64,000 bases of DNA from Bacillus sp. X1(2014) (GCF_007678255.1 NZ_VEED01000012.1:102725-166724); one strand, 5' to 3'. Shown: positions 1 through 7,777, counted from the first letter of the stretch. Program-made: numbers and translations. The notes: a model not told the origin generated them from the letters alone.

Positions 1-50
1 TTTTGTGATATATATGATGGACATCCACTAACTTTTCTCGAAATTTAACG

Positions 51-106
51 AAAAAAAGAAACACCAGATGAAAACAGCATCTACGAACTGTTTTACATAT
101 GGTGTC
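51..106 (-). terminator. Rho-independent terminator of the 109-597 gene
   Basis: Read on the minus strand, an ACACCA/TGGTGT outer helix encloses an AAAACAG/CTGTTTT helix and is followed by TTTCTTTTTTT. It starts just after the stop codon of the minus-strand gene. Confidence 0.6.
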
Positions 107-108
107 TC

Positions 109-597
109 CTATGAGAATAATTTTTGAAGTAGAGATTTAGGTTTTTTACGCAATTTATCTACCGAGCTCTGAAGACCGTACATGATCACTGATTTACTCA
201 TAAATAAAAGAACCATTTGGTAAGGTTTTAGTCTAACAAGAGAGGCAATTCCTAGTCTTTTTAATATAAACATCCCAGGATATGCAAAAAGAGTATCAAA
301 AATAAAATTTAAAAAAAGGTATCGAGGAAATTTACCAAATGTCCATTTTAAAATCCATAATGACCCGACAAAAAATGGACCCAGCATGAATGGCAATTCG
401 CCTATTACTTTAGGATTAACCCTTTCATAGATCCGCCACCACACTCTTTTTTTGGCGAGAATACTTTCAACACCTACCCAGATGAACATAAATATAGCCC
501 CTGGAAATAAACGCTTGATTGTTCGTTTCCCCATGAAAGGCATCGACAACCAAGGCAGGATCATGATAACGAGTAAAATCATTTTATTTTTTCTCAT
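109..597 (-). CDS. Hypothetical multi-pass membrane protein (162 aa)
   Basis: I do not recognise a named family. The protein begins with a hydrophobic segment (about residues 5-22), followed by further hydrophobic stretches around 30-48, 68-86 and 95-115, with basic residues between them; the C-terminus is Lys-rich. It is therefore probably a small integral membrane protein of the cytoplasmic membrane. It is a single gene with its own terminator and has no operon partner; the next gene on the same strand (702-932) is another small membrane protein about 100 bp upstream. Function cannot be inferred from the sequence. Confidence 0.7.
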   Translation of the reverse strand: MRKNKMILLVIMILPWLSMPFMGKRTIKRLFPGAIFMFIWVGVESILAKKRVWWRIYERVNPKVIGELPFMLGPFFVGSLWILKWTFGKFPRYLFLNFIFDTLFAYPGMFILKRLGIASLVRLKPYQMVLLFMSKSVIMYGLQSSVDKLRKKPKSLLQKLFS

Positions 598-701
598 CTA
601 TGTGCCATTCCTTTTTCTTCCTAGAATGCACAAAATTAAAGAAAACTATTTATGATTTTATAAAAATATTTTTTTCTTTAAATTGGAATAACATATAAAT
701 A

Positions 702-932
702 CTATTTCTTTGTATAATATGCAAGGAACCACAAAAGAAGCGGCAGAAGTCCTGCTAGTCTAAACCAACCCTCCGCACCGCCAACGTATAGAGAAATCGT
801 TGGTAAGGCAAGGGCAATTCCACTCCATAAAAACCCTTTCCAAGATTTTTTCCAAACACCCCAAACAAAGAGCAACGCAGATGCTCCGATTAATAGCCAA
901 TAGACGATTCCTACCAAGAAAAAATCCATCAT
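702..932 (-). CDS. Small hydrophobic membrane protein (76 aa)
   Basis: A 76-residue protein with three predicted membrane segments (about residues 4-24, 33-50 and 56-72) and the short cytoplasmic linker KKSWKG. A GGGGGAG ribosome site lies directly before the tandem ATG codons. I do not recognise the family. It stands alone, divergent from the DinB-like gene at 1102, with about 170 bp between the start codons that must hold both promoters. Confidence 0.65.
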   Translation of the reverse strand: MMDFFLVGIVYWLLIGASALLFVWGVWKKSWKGFLWSGIALALPTISLYVGGAEGWFRLAGLLPLLLWFLAYYTKK

Positions 933-1101
933 TTCTCCCCCTTATTATGATATTTCTTATCTATTTATCATATGAATCTGCTAACGTACTGTCCGTACAT
1001 ATATTTAGATTTAACTCACTATTTACGATTTGTGGTAAAATTAATTGTGATAATTTCCGAAAATTCAATTTTGTCATAAGAATTAGGAGGGAGAAATTGA
1101 A

Positions 1102-1626
1102 ATGTTACAACGCCCACAAGTAAGTGAGTACCCAGAATATTATAATCCGTATGTAAATCTAGTTCCTGATGGTGATCTATTATCACTTTTGAAAGAACAT
1201 TTGGTAAAAACAATCGAGCTTTTCGAGTCACTATCGGAAGAGGCTGGCCACTTTCGTTATTCTGAAAATAAATGGAGCATCAAAGAAGTACTTTGCCATA
1301 TGGCGGATACGGAAAGAATTATGAGCTATCGGCTTCTCCGCGTCGGGCGAGGGGACCAGACTGCTTTGGCGGGTTTTGATGAAAATGAATATATTCAAGG
1401 GTCACAAATTCATAAATTACCCATAAAAAATATTCTTGAAGACTTTATCGCTACTAGAAAAGCTACCCTTACTCTAATTCAAAATATGCCGGAAGAGGCT
1501 TGGGCAAACATTGGCTTTGCCAATAACACGGAAGTCACTACCCGTGCCATCGCCTATATTATCGCTGGCCACGCCTTCCATCATTTTAATATTATTAGTG
1601 ATCGATACCTGCCATTATTAAAATAG
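1102..1626 (+). CDS. DinB-superfamily protein (putative metal-dependent hydrolase/thiol transferase fold)
   Basis: The 174-aa length and pattern fit the DinB/DUF664 four-helix bundle family. Visible features are a helix containing KEVLCHMADTE with the first likely metal-ligand His near residue 67, and a C-terminal HAFHH motif near residues 158-162 that would supply the remaining ligands. Relatives include bacillithiol-dependent enzymes and damage-inducible proteins of Bacillus; the substrate of this one cannot be told. An AGGAGG site lies 11 nt before the ATG, a slightly long spacing. It is monocistronic with its own terminator at 1635-1672. Confidence 0.8.
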   Translation: MLQRPQVSEYPEYYNPYVNLVPDGDLLSLLKEHLVKTIELFESLSEEAGHFRYSENKWSIKEVLCHMADTERIMSYRLLRVGRGDQTALAGFDENEYIQGSQIHKLPIKNILEDFIATRKATLTLIQNMPEEAWANIGFANNTEVTTRAIAYIIAGHAFHHFNIISDRYLPLLK

Positions 1627-1634
1627 ACTTATAA

Positions 1635-1672
1635 CGAGCCCGTGGGAAAATTTATCCTGCGGGCTCAATTTA
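1635..1672 (+). terminator. Terminator of the DinB-like gene
   Basis: Inverted repeat GAGCCCG/CGGGCTC with extra inner GGGA/TCCT pairing, followed by a T-rich tract (AATTTATT). It begins 9 nt after the stop codon. Confidence 0.6.
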
Positions 1673-1820
1673 TTGTTGCGAACATAAGTTCCCCGTTTTA
1701 TAATAGAATTATCGGTAATAATAAGAAGTGGGACGCACTAATCAGCATGTCCACTACGGCTTATATCCGATCGAAGGTCTCAAAAAAAATACACTTTTTA
1801 CTAAGGAGAGGTTATTAATT

Positions 1821-2246
1821 ATGTCATTACGTTTGATTCCCTATTTAGTGATGGATGGAAATGCGAAGGAAGCCATTCAATTTTACGAAAAAGCTCTAGA
1901 TGCACAAGTTCTTTTTTCACAATCATTCGGAGAAATGCCAGATAACCCTGATTTTCCACTACCAGCTGAAGCGAAAGACCGTATAAGTCATGCGACGATT
2001 AAAGTGGGAGAAACAGAACTAATGTTTTCCGACACCTTCCCTGGCCAACCACATCAAAGCGGTAATCAAGTGACCATCTGTATTTCAACGAACGACAGAG
2101 ACCAAGCACATAAATTCTTTGAAGCCCTGCAACAAGGCGGTCAAGTAACCATGCCTCTTCAAGAAACATTTTTCAGCCCAGCATACGGCAGTGTAATCGA
2201 TAAATTCGGTATAACTTTCCAAATTTTCACTGAGGGCAGACAATAG
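1821..2246 (+). CDS. VOC-family (PhnB/glyoxalase-like) protein
   Basis: 141 aa starting MSLRLIPYLV, with the typical opening MDGNAKEAIQFYEKAL of the 3-demethylubiquinone methyltransferase/PhnB branch of the vicinal-oxygen-chelate superfamily. The sequence has two beta-alpha-beta-beta-beta halves and ends in the common ...YGSVIDKFGITFQIF strand. The ATG at 1821 is chosen because AAGGAG sits 12 nt upstream; an in-frame upstream extension to 1728 has no ribosome site. Members bind a divalent metal and often act as dimers in small-molecule modification or resistance; the substrate is unknown. It is monocistronic with a strong terminator. Confidence 0.85.
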   Translation: MSLRLIPYLVMDGNAKEAIQFYEKALDAQVLFSQSFGEMPDNPDFPLPAEAKDRISHATIKVGETELMFSDTFPGQPHQSGNQVTICISTNDRDQAHKFFEALQQGGQVTMPLQETFFSPAYGSVIDKFGITFQIFTEGRQ

Positions 2247-2273
2247 ATTCGTACATAAGAGAAGTAAACAATT

Positions 2274-2305
2274 AACCCGGTCCATTATGTGACCGGGCTT
2301 TTTTT
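2274..2305 (+). terminator. Terminator of the VOC gene
   Basis: CCCGGTC/GACCGGG hairpin with an 8-nt loop, followed by CTTTTTTT. Confidence 0.85.
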
Positions 2306-2316
2306 GCCAACCTAAC

Positions 2317-2350
2317 AAAAAAACTAATCAAGCGCTTGATTAGTTTTTTA
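2317..2350 (-). terminator. Terminator of the exonuclease gene, probably bidirectional
   Basis: A near-perfect palindrome centred at 2333/2334 (AACTAATCAAGC and its complement) flanked by A and T runs. It overlaps the stop codon of the minus-strand gene and could also act on plus-strand read-through. Confidence 0.7.
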
Positions 2351-2953
2351 ACCCATTTTTGATCGTGTAACGGCTGGCTGATATTTTCTCATCGGGGACT
2401 TTTCTAACACTTCTTGAAGATAATAGTTTCCATTTGGACTTGTTTTCTTGAGCAGCTCCAACAAGTATGTAATATCATCTAGTGCTCTATGTGTTTGGTA
2501 GTCTGTGATGTTGTGTGCCTGTAATAGGGTCAGTAATTTTCCATTTGGAAAGCCGTAATTTTTCCAAGGGATGTTCCTCATCGTACAGTACCATTTCAGA
2601 TCGTTGACTTCAGGATACATATGATAAAGAAAGCTTCGGTCGAAGGAAGCATTATGAGCAAACACTGAATCAGCACGATGGAAGTATGTTTTTATTTTTA
2701 CATCATAAAAGCTTTTCCCTTGAACCAGTTCATATGGGATTCCATGAACTCGATACGCTGAGTCATAATTATTTCTTGCTGTACGGGAGAGCGGCTCACG
2801 TAAAAAGGAATCTTCTTCGATAATATCGATTACCTCGCCAGTGTCGGCTCGATAAGAAAATAACTTTAAGGCAAGTTCAATTACTTCATCTTTAGTTGGT
2901 CCTAAACCGGTAGTCTCAACATCTAATACTAAACCCAATTTTTCTGATCTCAT
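2348..2953 (-). CDS. 3'-5' exonuclease of the DnaQ/epsilon (DEDDh) family
   Basis: 201 aa with all DEDDh residues visible: D11 and E13 in LDVETTG (ExoI), D105 in HNASFD (ExoII), and H155 and D160 in HRALDD (ExoIII). The motifs cover nearly the whole protein and no polymerase or GIY-YIG domain is attached, so this is a stand-alone exonuclease like the small DnaQ homologues of Bacillus used in DNA or RNA end trimming. The likely ribosome site AAGGGATG lies about 12 nt before the ATG. It is monocistronic, running convergently toward the VOC gene and sharing a terminator region with it. Confidence 0.88.
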   Translation of the reverse strand: MRSEKLGLVLDVETTGLGPTKDEVIELALKLFSYRADTGEVIDIIEEDSFLREPLSRTARNNYDSAYRVHGIPYELVQGKSFYDVKIKTYFHRADSVFAHNASFDRSFLYHMYPEVNDLKWYCTMRNIPWKNYGFPNGKLLTLLQAHNITDYQTHRALDDITYLLELLKKTSPNGNYYLQEVLEKSPMRKYQPAVTRSKMG

Positions 2954-3124
2954 CTACATGATCATCCCTTAATACTAAACTTTATCCCATTATACCAAAG
3001 CAAGACATAAGACTCTATCTCCAAAATGTACCTTCATGTGAAACTCACGGAGAATAGTCCACCAGAGTGCCCATGACAGATATTTTTCTAAAACTACGGG
3101 CACTATGAACCTTCCTATTACGCA

Positions 3125-3703
3125 TTAATCCCCATCGCCGATCCCCGCAAGAAATGCCTTGATAATTATCATGAGACTCTCATTCAAATCCAAAGGCATC
3201 TTGAAACCACCTTTTTGCTCTAAAGCTGAAAATCCATGTAATATACTGCGCAATCCTCTGACGGCATGCAGGGCACGTTCCCCTTCTAAATGATAGGCTT
3301 GCAAAATGCGGATTGAAAGGTCAACGATTTTCGATCCCGCTTGCTGCACATGAACATCTTCCGGATCCGGAGCAAGTAGGGTTGCCTCATAAATTCCTGG
3401 GTGCCTTCGAGCAAAATCTACATAAGCCTGACTAACTGCCAGGACTGCCTCGGTGCCTGACACCCCAATTGCTGCATCTTCCATCACTTCATAAAGCATA
3501 TTGATTCCATAGATTGCCAATTTCTTTCGCAATCCGGGTAGTCCGTCGAAATGGTTATATAAAGAAGGCGGGCGGATTCCTAGTTTTTTCGCGAGATTTG
3601 CTAAGGTAACTTCCTGGATACCCTGCTGGTCAGCAAGCTCTCCTGCCGCTTCAATAATAAATGATAATTCGAGACCGATTTTTGGTCTTGGTGACATAGT
3701 CAT
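3125..3703 (-). CDS. TetR-family repressor, second gene of an autoregulated pair
   Basis: 192 aa. The N-terminal HTH (about residues 12-55) contains TLANLAKKLGIRPPSLYNHF, typical of TetR; the C-terminal half, with FARRHPGIYEATL, resembles the WHG-type ligand domain. It starts 6 nt after the metallo-beta-lactamase gene, and GGGAG overlaps that gene's stop, so translation is probably coupled. The only promoter seen is upstream of 4417; it contains two copies of a palindrome that this protein probably binds. The GGTGTCAGGCACC 13-mer found elsewhere in the window lies in frame here and encodes part of GVSGT. Confidence 0.88.
   Translation of the reverse strand: MTMSPRPKIGLELSFIIEAAGELADQQGIQEVTLANLAKKLGIRPPSLYNHFDGLPGLRKKLAIYGINMLYEVMEDAAIGVSGTEAVLAVSQAYVDFARRHPGIYEATLLAPDPEDVHVQQAGSKIVDLSIRILQAYHLEGERALHAVRGLRSILHGFSALEQKGGFKMPLDLNESLMIIIKAFLAGIGDGD
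3452..3464. repeat. Palindromic 13-mer GGTGCCTGACACC, copy 1 (inside tetR)
   Basis: Exact copy of a 13-base inverted repeat also found at 8375, 10181 and 40629. Here it lies within coding sequence and keeps the reading frame. Confidence 0.85.
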
Positions 3704-3709
3704 AACTCC

Positions 3710-4417
3710 CTATCCAATTTTTCGTTCAAGATGTTTGATAGCCTGTTCCATTTCTTTCACAGGATTCATCACCATCTCCCCATGGCCGACCGCAAGTAAC
3801 TCTGGTTCGTAACCCACTAGTTTACGTGCGCTAGTTATAGCTGTTTCTTTACTCCAAGTACCAAAGGCTGGAAATGGAAACCACGGAACTATGTCCCCTG
3901 CCACCGCCATTCCACCTCGAGTCTGCAAGGCATCCCCAGCAATCAATGCCTTTGTCCGCAAATCTAAAAATGACATCGAGCCGGGTGTATGTCCTGGCGT
4001 TTCGATTGCGGTTAACGAACCAATTAAGTCGCCATCCTTCAATAAAATATTGGCTCGCGTTTTTAATTTTTTCGGCACACCACCTTTAATCGGGGATTGT
4101 GCCTCATGAGAATCAAGTGAGCGATCACCATTCATCAGTCTGTGGTCGCGCGCCGAAATATAAACGGGTACTTCTGGCATCAAGTCTTTTAAGGAATCCA
4201 ATGCTCCGACATGATCTTCATGAGCATGTGTCAGCACTATTTTTGTAATGGGCTTTCCAATCATTTCTGCTGCTTTCATAATCCCCTTCGTGCAAAAACC
4301 AAGTGCGGCATCAATTAATGTTAACCCATCCTCTACCTCTACCAAATAGCAGTTGACCGGAAAAACACTTGCCATGAATGTGACTTGATATAAATATCCA
4401 TTTTTAATCATCCTCAT
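3710..4417 (-). CDS. MBL-fold metallo-hydrolase
   Basis: 235 aa with the metallo-beta-lactamase signature THAHEDH at residues 63-69 (HxHxDH zinc ligands), followed by the second-site His in ETPGHTPGS and an Asp in IAGDAL. The size fits the glyoxalase-II-like/quorum-quenching-like group of small hydrolases; the substrate is unknown. ATG at 4417 follows AAAGGGG by about 10 nt. It is first in a two-gene operon with the TetR regulator, which suggests that the TetR ligand is its substrate or a related compound. Confidence 0.88.
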   Translation of the reverse strand: MRMIKNGYLYQVTFMASVFPVNCYLVEVEDGLTLIDAALGFCTKGIMKAAEMIGKPITKIVLTHAHEDHVGALDSLKDLMPEVPVYISARDHRLMNGDRSLDSHEAQSPIKGGVPKKLKTRANILLKDGDLIGSLTAIETPGHTPGSMSFLDLRTKALIAGDALQTRGGMAVAGDIVPWFPFPAFGTWSKETAITSARKLVGYEPELLAVGHGEMVMNPVKEMEQAIKHLERKIG

Positions 4418-4433
4418 CTGGCATATCCCCTTT

Positions 4434-4481
4434 AACTAATATCGTTAGTTTTATCATAACTAATACCATTAGTTTTATCAA
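4434..4481 (-). promoter_or_regulatory. Sigma-A promoter with two TetR-type operators
   Basis: On the minus strand TTGATA (4481-4476), a 17-bp spacer and TATGAT (4458-4453). The perfect 7-bp-arm palindrome AACTAAT-acc-ATTAGTT (4458-4474) fills the spacer, and a second copy AACTAA-n5-TTAGTT (4434-4450) lies over the start region, with centres 24 bp apart. The placement fits repression by the downstream TetR protein. Confidence 0.82.
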
Positions 4482-4573
4482 GCCTATTTTTGGGAAAAAT
4501 TTCATTTCCTGCTTTTAGTCATATATTCATCTCCTGTGCCAAAAAATACTAACATAGATACTAATTAATTAAG

Positions 4574-4602
4574 TTGACACTTAATTAAGTGTACGCTAAA
4601 AT
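4574..4602 (+). promoter_or_regulatory. Sigma-A promoter with palindromic operator; predicted leaderless transcript
   Basis: TTGACA (4574-4579), a 17-bp spacer and TAAAAT (4597-4602). The perfect 16-bp palindrome ACACTTAATTAAGTGT (4577-4592) overlaps the -35 and spacer and is the likely ArsR operator. Position +1, 7 nt past the -10, falls on the A of the ATG at 4609. Confidence 0.75.
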
Positions 4603-4608
4603 AACAAC

Positions 4609-4935
4609 ATGATTGAAAAAGTCCTTCATGCTTTGGCAGAGCCCAGACGACGAGATATTTTATATCTTGTTCGCGATGGAGAGCTTACCTCCAGCGCAAT
4701 TGCCTCACATTTTGACATCTCAGCACCAGCAATCTCTCAGCATCTCAAAGTTCTCGAACAATCTGGCCTTGTTGTGGTTCGGAGAGACGGAACAAAACGG
4801 TACTACGGAATTAGAAGGGACGGATTCACAGAATTAAAGCAGTATATTGACCGTTTTTGGGATGATAGTTTACTTCGTTTGAAAGAAGCTGCAGAAGAGG
4901 AAGAAAGGAGAATCAATAATGAATCAGACCAATAA
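4609..4935 (+). CDS. ArsR-family winged-helix repressor, leaderless start
   Basis: 108 aa starting MIEKVLHALAEPRRRDIL, the standard opening of the ArsR subfamily paired with SRPBCC proteins. The HTH is around residues 28-55 (SAIASHFDISAPAISQHL) and the beta-wing around VVRRDGTKRYY. No Cys metal site is visible, so it is probably not a metal sensor. No ribosome site precedes the ATG, and the predicted transcription start coincides with it. It overlaps the following SRPBCC gene by 17 nt, so the two are one operon, probably controlled by this protein through the palindrome in its promoter. Confidence 0.88.
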   Translation: MIEKVLHALAEPRRRDILYLVRDGELTSSAIASHFDISAPAISQHLKVLEQSGLVVVRRDGTKRYYGIRRDGFTELKQYIDRFWDDSLLRLKEAAEEEERRINNESDQ

Positions 4936-5374
4936 TGACGTAATCACCAAAGAAATTTTCATTGAAGCCCGTCCAGAAACATTATTTTCATTCTTTACGG
5001 ATGCCGACAAAATGGTCCGCTGGATGGGAAGACAGATCTTGCTCGAACCTAAAATCGGCGGTAAGTATCGAATTGATGTCAATGGCAGCGATATTGCCAT
5101 GGGCGAATATGTTGAAATTGTACCTTATGAAAAAATTGTTATGTCTTGGGGCTGGGAAAAATCAAAGCTCGTGCCGCCTGGCTCAAGTAAAGTTGAATTC
5201 AAACTGACTCCGAAAGAAAATGGTACAAACCTAGTATTAACCCATTATGACTTGCCAGTGGAAGAAATACCTTCTCATCAACAAGGCTGGTCCCATTACA
5301 TGCCTCGCATAAAGGATTTTGCCGAAGACCGAGATCCAGGCGTAGACCCTTGGTCCGTTGTAGCTATGCATTAA
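4919..5374 (+). CDS. SRPBCC (AHSA1-type) protein
   Basis: 151 aa with the START/Bet v1-like pattern of Aha1-type proteins: IFIEARPETLFSFFTDADK near the N-terminus, a central EPKIGGKYRIDV strand pair, and a C-terminal helix starting near HQQGWSHYMPRI. Such proteins bind hydrophobic ligands in a deep cavity and are typically encoded behind an ArsR repressor, as here. Translation probably couples to arsR through the overlap; GAAAGGAG lies upstream inside arsR. The ligand is unknown. Confidence 0.85.
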   Translation: MNQTNNDVITKEIFIEARPETLFSFFTDADKMVRWMGRQILLEPKIGGKYRIDVNGSDIAMGEYVEIVPYEKIVMSWGWEKSKLVPPGSSKVEFKLTPKENGTNLVLTHYDLPVEEIPSHQQGWSHYMPRIKDFAEDRDPGVDPWSVVAMH

Positions 5375-5410
5375 TTTTTATAAAAACATTATTTATGAGG
5401 AGAGAAATAA

Positions 5411-5800
5411 ATGTCTAAAACAATTCATCAGGAAGTAGTTTTCAATTCAAGCCCGGGCCAGATTTACGAAGCACTCACAGATTCAAAGCAATTTAGTGAA
5501 GTTACGGGAGGAGCACCGGTTGAAATCAGCCCTGAAGCTGGTGGGACTTTCTCATGCTTTGGCGGTATGATTCTTGGAAGAAATATTGAACTAGTTCCGG
5601 GAGTACGTATTGTTCAAGCTTGGCGCGTAGCAAACTGGCCTGAAGGGGTTTACTCTATCGCTAAGTTTGAGCTTAAAGAACAAGACTCTAAAACACTTTT
5701 GGTTTTTGATCACATCGGTTTTCCTGAAGCAGAAGGAGAACATCTTGCGGCTGGATGGGGAGAAAATTATTGGAGACCATTAGAAAAATATTTAGGATAA
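5411..5800 (+). CDS. Second SRPBCC (AHSA1-type) protein
   Basis: 129 aa, a shorter relative of the upstream protein: EVVFNSSPGQIYEALTDSKQF, a central APVEISPEAGGTFSCFGG, and AAGWGENYWRPLEKYL at the C-terminus. GAGGAGAG is 7 nt before the ATG, and the 36-nt gap from the previous gene has no terminator, so it is third in the ArsR operon. The two SRPBCC proteins are clearly paralogous in pattern but not near-identical, so the duplication is old. Confidence 0.85.
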   Translation: MSKTIHQEVVFNSSPGQIYEALTDSKQFSEVTGGAPVEISPEAGGTFSCFGGMILGRNIELVPGVRIVQAWRVANWPEGVYSIAKFELKEQDSKTLLVFDHIGFPEAEGEHLAAGWGENYWRPLEKYLG

Positions 5801-5816
5801 GCGTTATCCTGTCTAC

Positions 5817-5850
5817 GAAAAATGCTTGGAGCTTCTCCAAGCATTTTTTA
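5817..5850 (+). terminator. Terminator of the arsR-SRPBCC operon
   Basis: Perfect 10-bp stem ATGCTTGGAG/CTCCAAGCAT with a 3-nt loop, followed by six T. Confidence 0.88.
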
Positions 5851-5862
5851 TATATTGTCTAT

Positions 5863-6130
5863 GTTATTATTCATTGTTGATTTTCGTGTAGGTATGAGAA
5901 TTCATAGGCGGAGAATTTCCGGCTAATGTGTATAGAGGAGGCTTAAGAAGCAGATATAAGAGGAGATATTCCGATTAACTACTCTAAATAAGACAAAATC
6001 CAAAGATTTGGATAATATAAACGAAAAAACTTCCTTTATTTTTAAGGAAATATGGGTATTTCCAATTTAAGCGGAATTTTACCGTTATTTTTCAAACACA
6101 GTGTAATTCACATTCAGTTATAACAGAGCC
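5863..6130. repeat. 268-bp intergenic repeat element, copy 1
   Basis: This stretch matches 49505-49774 in the same orientation almost throughout, with scattered substitutions and 1-nt indels. It starts GTTATTATTCATTGTTGATT and ends TTATAACAGAGCC. It contains internal dyads of the type GCGGAGAATTTCCGG and TTCC-TTTATTTTTA-GGAA, and no open reading frame. No flanking target duplication or transposase is visible. Some sub-motifs recur at 63838-63909. Confidence 0.85.
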
Positions 6131-6253
6131 TATATATTAATAATGATTTTTCCCGTGGGTCTGCATGAAAAAAGATGTTTGTTCAAAATTTGTTCAAAAC
6201 TTCTTTACGAATATGTGAAATACTGAACATTTTACCCTAATTTCGAAATAAGT

Positions 6254-6268
6254 TTGTTATAGTAACAA
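6254..6268. promoter_or_regulatory. Palindrome upstream of the DoxX gene
   Basis: TTGTTA-TAG-TAACAA, a perfect 6-bp inverted repeat 45 bp before the start codon. It could be the operator of a redox or quinone regulator of the YodB/CatR type, because the ATAGTAA half-site is reminiscent; that identification is only a guess. Confidence 0.35.
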
Positions 6269-6312
6269 TGTAGACAACAAATAAAAAACTTATTAAACAA
6301 GGAGGGTTTCAC

Positions 6313-6822
6313 ATGGTAGTAAATTGGTTAAGAGAAAACAAAGTTGCCGCAGGAATTTTAACAGTCCTTCGCCTATATATCGGTTATTCTTGGTTAACAG
6401 CTGGGTACCACAAATTAGCAGGTGGTTTCGATGCTTCTGGATTCTTAAAAGGAGCAATTGCTAATCCCGTTAAAGGACCAGACGGCAGCGTAGTTTACGG
6501 CTGGTATGTTGATTTCTTACAACACTTCGCATTACCAAATGTTGATATTTTTAACACGATCGTTCCACTTGGCGAATTTTTAGTTGGACTTGGACTTATT
6601 CTTGGATGCTTAACAACAGCAGCAATGTTCTTTGGGCTTGTGATGAACTTCTCTTTCTTCCTAGCAGGAACTGTATCTCATATTCCTACTGACCTTTTCA
6701 TCGGAGCCATTATCTTATTCGCAGGTTATAACGCCGGCCGCATCGGTCTTGACCGTTGGGTAATCCCATTCATTCGTAAAACTGCATTTAAAGGGAATAA
6801 AGCCGTAAATCACAACGTTTAA
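6313..6822 (+). CDS. DoxX-family membrane protein
   Basis: 169 aa with four membrane segments (about residues 13-32, 82-102, 105-125 and 129-145). The pattern LRLYIGYSWLTAGYHKLAGGF at 20-40 and the later GRIGLDRW are typical of DoxX/DoxD-like proteins. Family members sit in the cytoplasmic membrane; some, such as B. subtilis CatD, accompany quinone or thiol-stress enzymes, while others are terminal quinol-oxidase subunits. AAGGAGGG lies 9 nt before the ATG. It is monocistronic, with a palindrome in the promoter region and a strong terminator. Confidence 0.82.
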   Translation: MVVNWLRENKVAAGILTVLRLYIGYSWLTAGYHKLAGGFDASGFLKGAIANPVKGPDGSVVYGWYVDFLQHFALPNVDIFNTIVPLGEFLVGLGLILGCLTTAAMFFGLVMNFSFFLAGTVSHIPTDLFIGAIILFAGYNAGRIGLDRWVIPFIRKTAFKGNKAVNHNV

Positions 6823-6830
6823 ACCAATCA

Positions 6831-6878
6831 AAAAAGCTACACAATCTTGGACATCGTTCCAAATTGTGTAGCTTTTTT
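6831..6878 (+). terminator. Terminator of the DoxX gene
   Basis: AAAAGCTACACAAT pairs with ATTGTGTAGCTTTT around a TTGGA/TCCAA inner helix, followed by T. It probably works in both directions against the convergent 6894-7115 gene. Confidence 0.85.
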
Positions 6879-6893
6879 ATTCATATGGAATTC

Positions 6894-7115
6894 TTAAAAG
6901 CTATTATCCTCTTCCAAGCTTTCCTTGTTCACGTACCAATTGGTTACCTGTGTAAGGATTGCAAAGACGAAAAAGAAGTTCATAGCCCAGACATTAATAA
7001 ATGGGGCTATTCCGCCAAACTCAAGGGTTTCAAGGCCTTTTAGATTCATGACAATCATCGATTCGATAAAAATAAGTACAAAACCCACTACACCAGCAAT
7101 AGCCGCCCTAATCAT
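6894..7115 (-). CDS. Small two-helix membrane protein (73 aa)
   Basis: Two hydrophobic segments (about residues 3-24 and 41-62) and an acidic C-terminus. GGGGGAA lies 8 nt before the ATG. The pattern (IRAAIAGVVGFVLIFIESMIVMNLKGL) is common among uncharacterised Bacillus proteins; I know of no function. It is monocistronic. Confidence 0.65.
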   Translation of the reverse strand: MIRAAIAGVVGFVLIFIESMIVMNLKGLETLEFGGIAPFINVWAMNFFFVFAILTQVTNWYVNKESLEEDNSF

Positions 7116-7288
7116 ATGTCTTCCCCCTAAAAATTTATTATTTATGTAAGTTCGATAAATTTGAATTTGACAATTTTGTGAACACCTTACTTTTATTATA
7201 TTGCAAAAAAGGGAATAACAACACCCTGAAAGAAAAATATTTATTCACAATAAAGCGCTGCTGGTTGTGGATGAGACATTTGCTCATT

Positions 7289-7777
7289 CTATAAAGGTAA
7301 AACCATATTCCAAGAGCTCCCGTCCACTCCTACCTTTTTAAAGCCAAATTTTTGGTATAAATGAAGCGCCGGATTGTTGGGGTCAACACTTAAAGAAACC
7401 CTGCTAAATCCAGCTTCTTTTATGACCGTTAATATTTTGCCAAGTAAGGCGGTGCCTATGCCTTTTCCCCTGTAATTTGGAAGGAGAGCCATTCCCAGTA
7501 GAGGGGTCTTTTCATCAATATAACCATATGTTTTATTTGTATCATCGAATAGTCGGACCCAGACAGCGCCCATTGGTGTTTGATCAGAAGTTGTCGAAAT
7601 TAAGGAGAGATCCCCTTTTCTTCCCCAGCCTTTCAGTGATTGGGCAATATTTGGCTCATTTAATATATCTTTTGATGGCCGAGGCTGTCCTTCGGGAATA
7701 AAGATTGCCTGATACAGCATCTCCCATAAAAAATCCTCGTCTTCTTTTACTCCATATCTGATTTGATATCTATTCAT
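7289..7777 (-). CDS. GNAT-family N-acetyltransferase
   Basis: 162 aa starting MNRYQIRYGV. The acetyl-CoA binding motif A is visible as LPNYRGKGIGTALL (about residues 108-121), with the following VDPNNPALHLYQKFGFKKVG characteristic of the fold. AGAGG lies 6 nt before this ATG; an upstream in-frame TTG at 7798 has no ribosome site. The substrate is unknown. It is monocistronic. Confidence 0.88.
   Translation of the reverse strand: MNRYQIRYGVKEDEDFLWEMLYQAIFIPEGQPRPSKDILNEPNIAQSLKGWGRKGDLSLISTTSDQTPMGAVWVRLFDDTNKTYGYIDEKTPLLGMALLPNYRGKGIGTALLGKILTVIKEAGFSRVSLSVDPNNPALHLYQKFGFKKVGVDGSSWNMVLPL

Noticed and set aside
3067..3103. GTGCCC/GGGCAC dyad after the tetR gene as terminator
   Set aside because: A 25-nt loop and no T-run; too weak to call.
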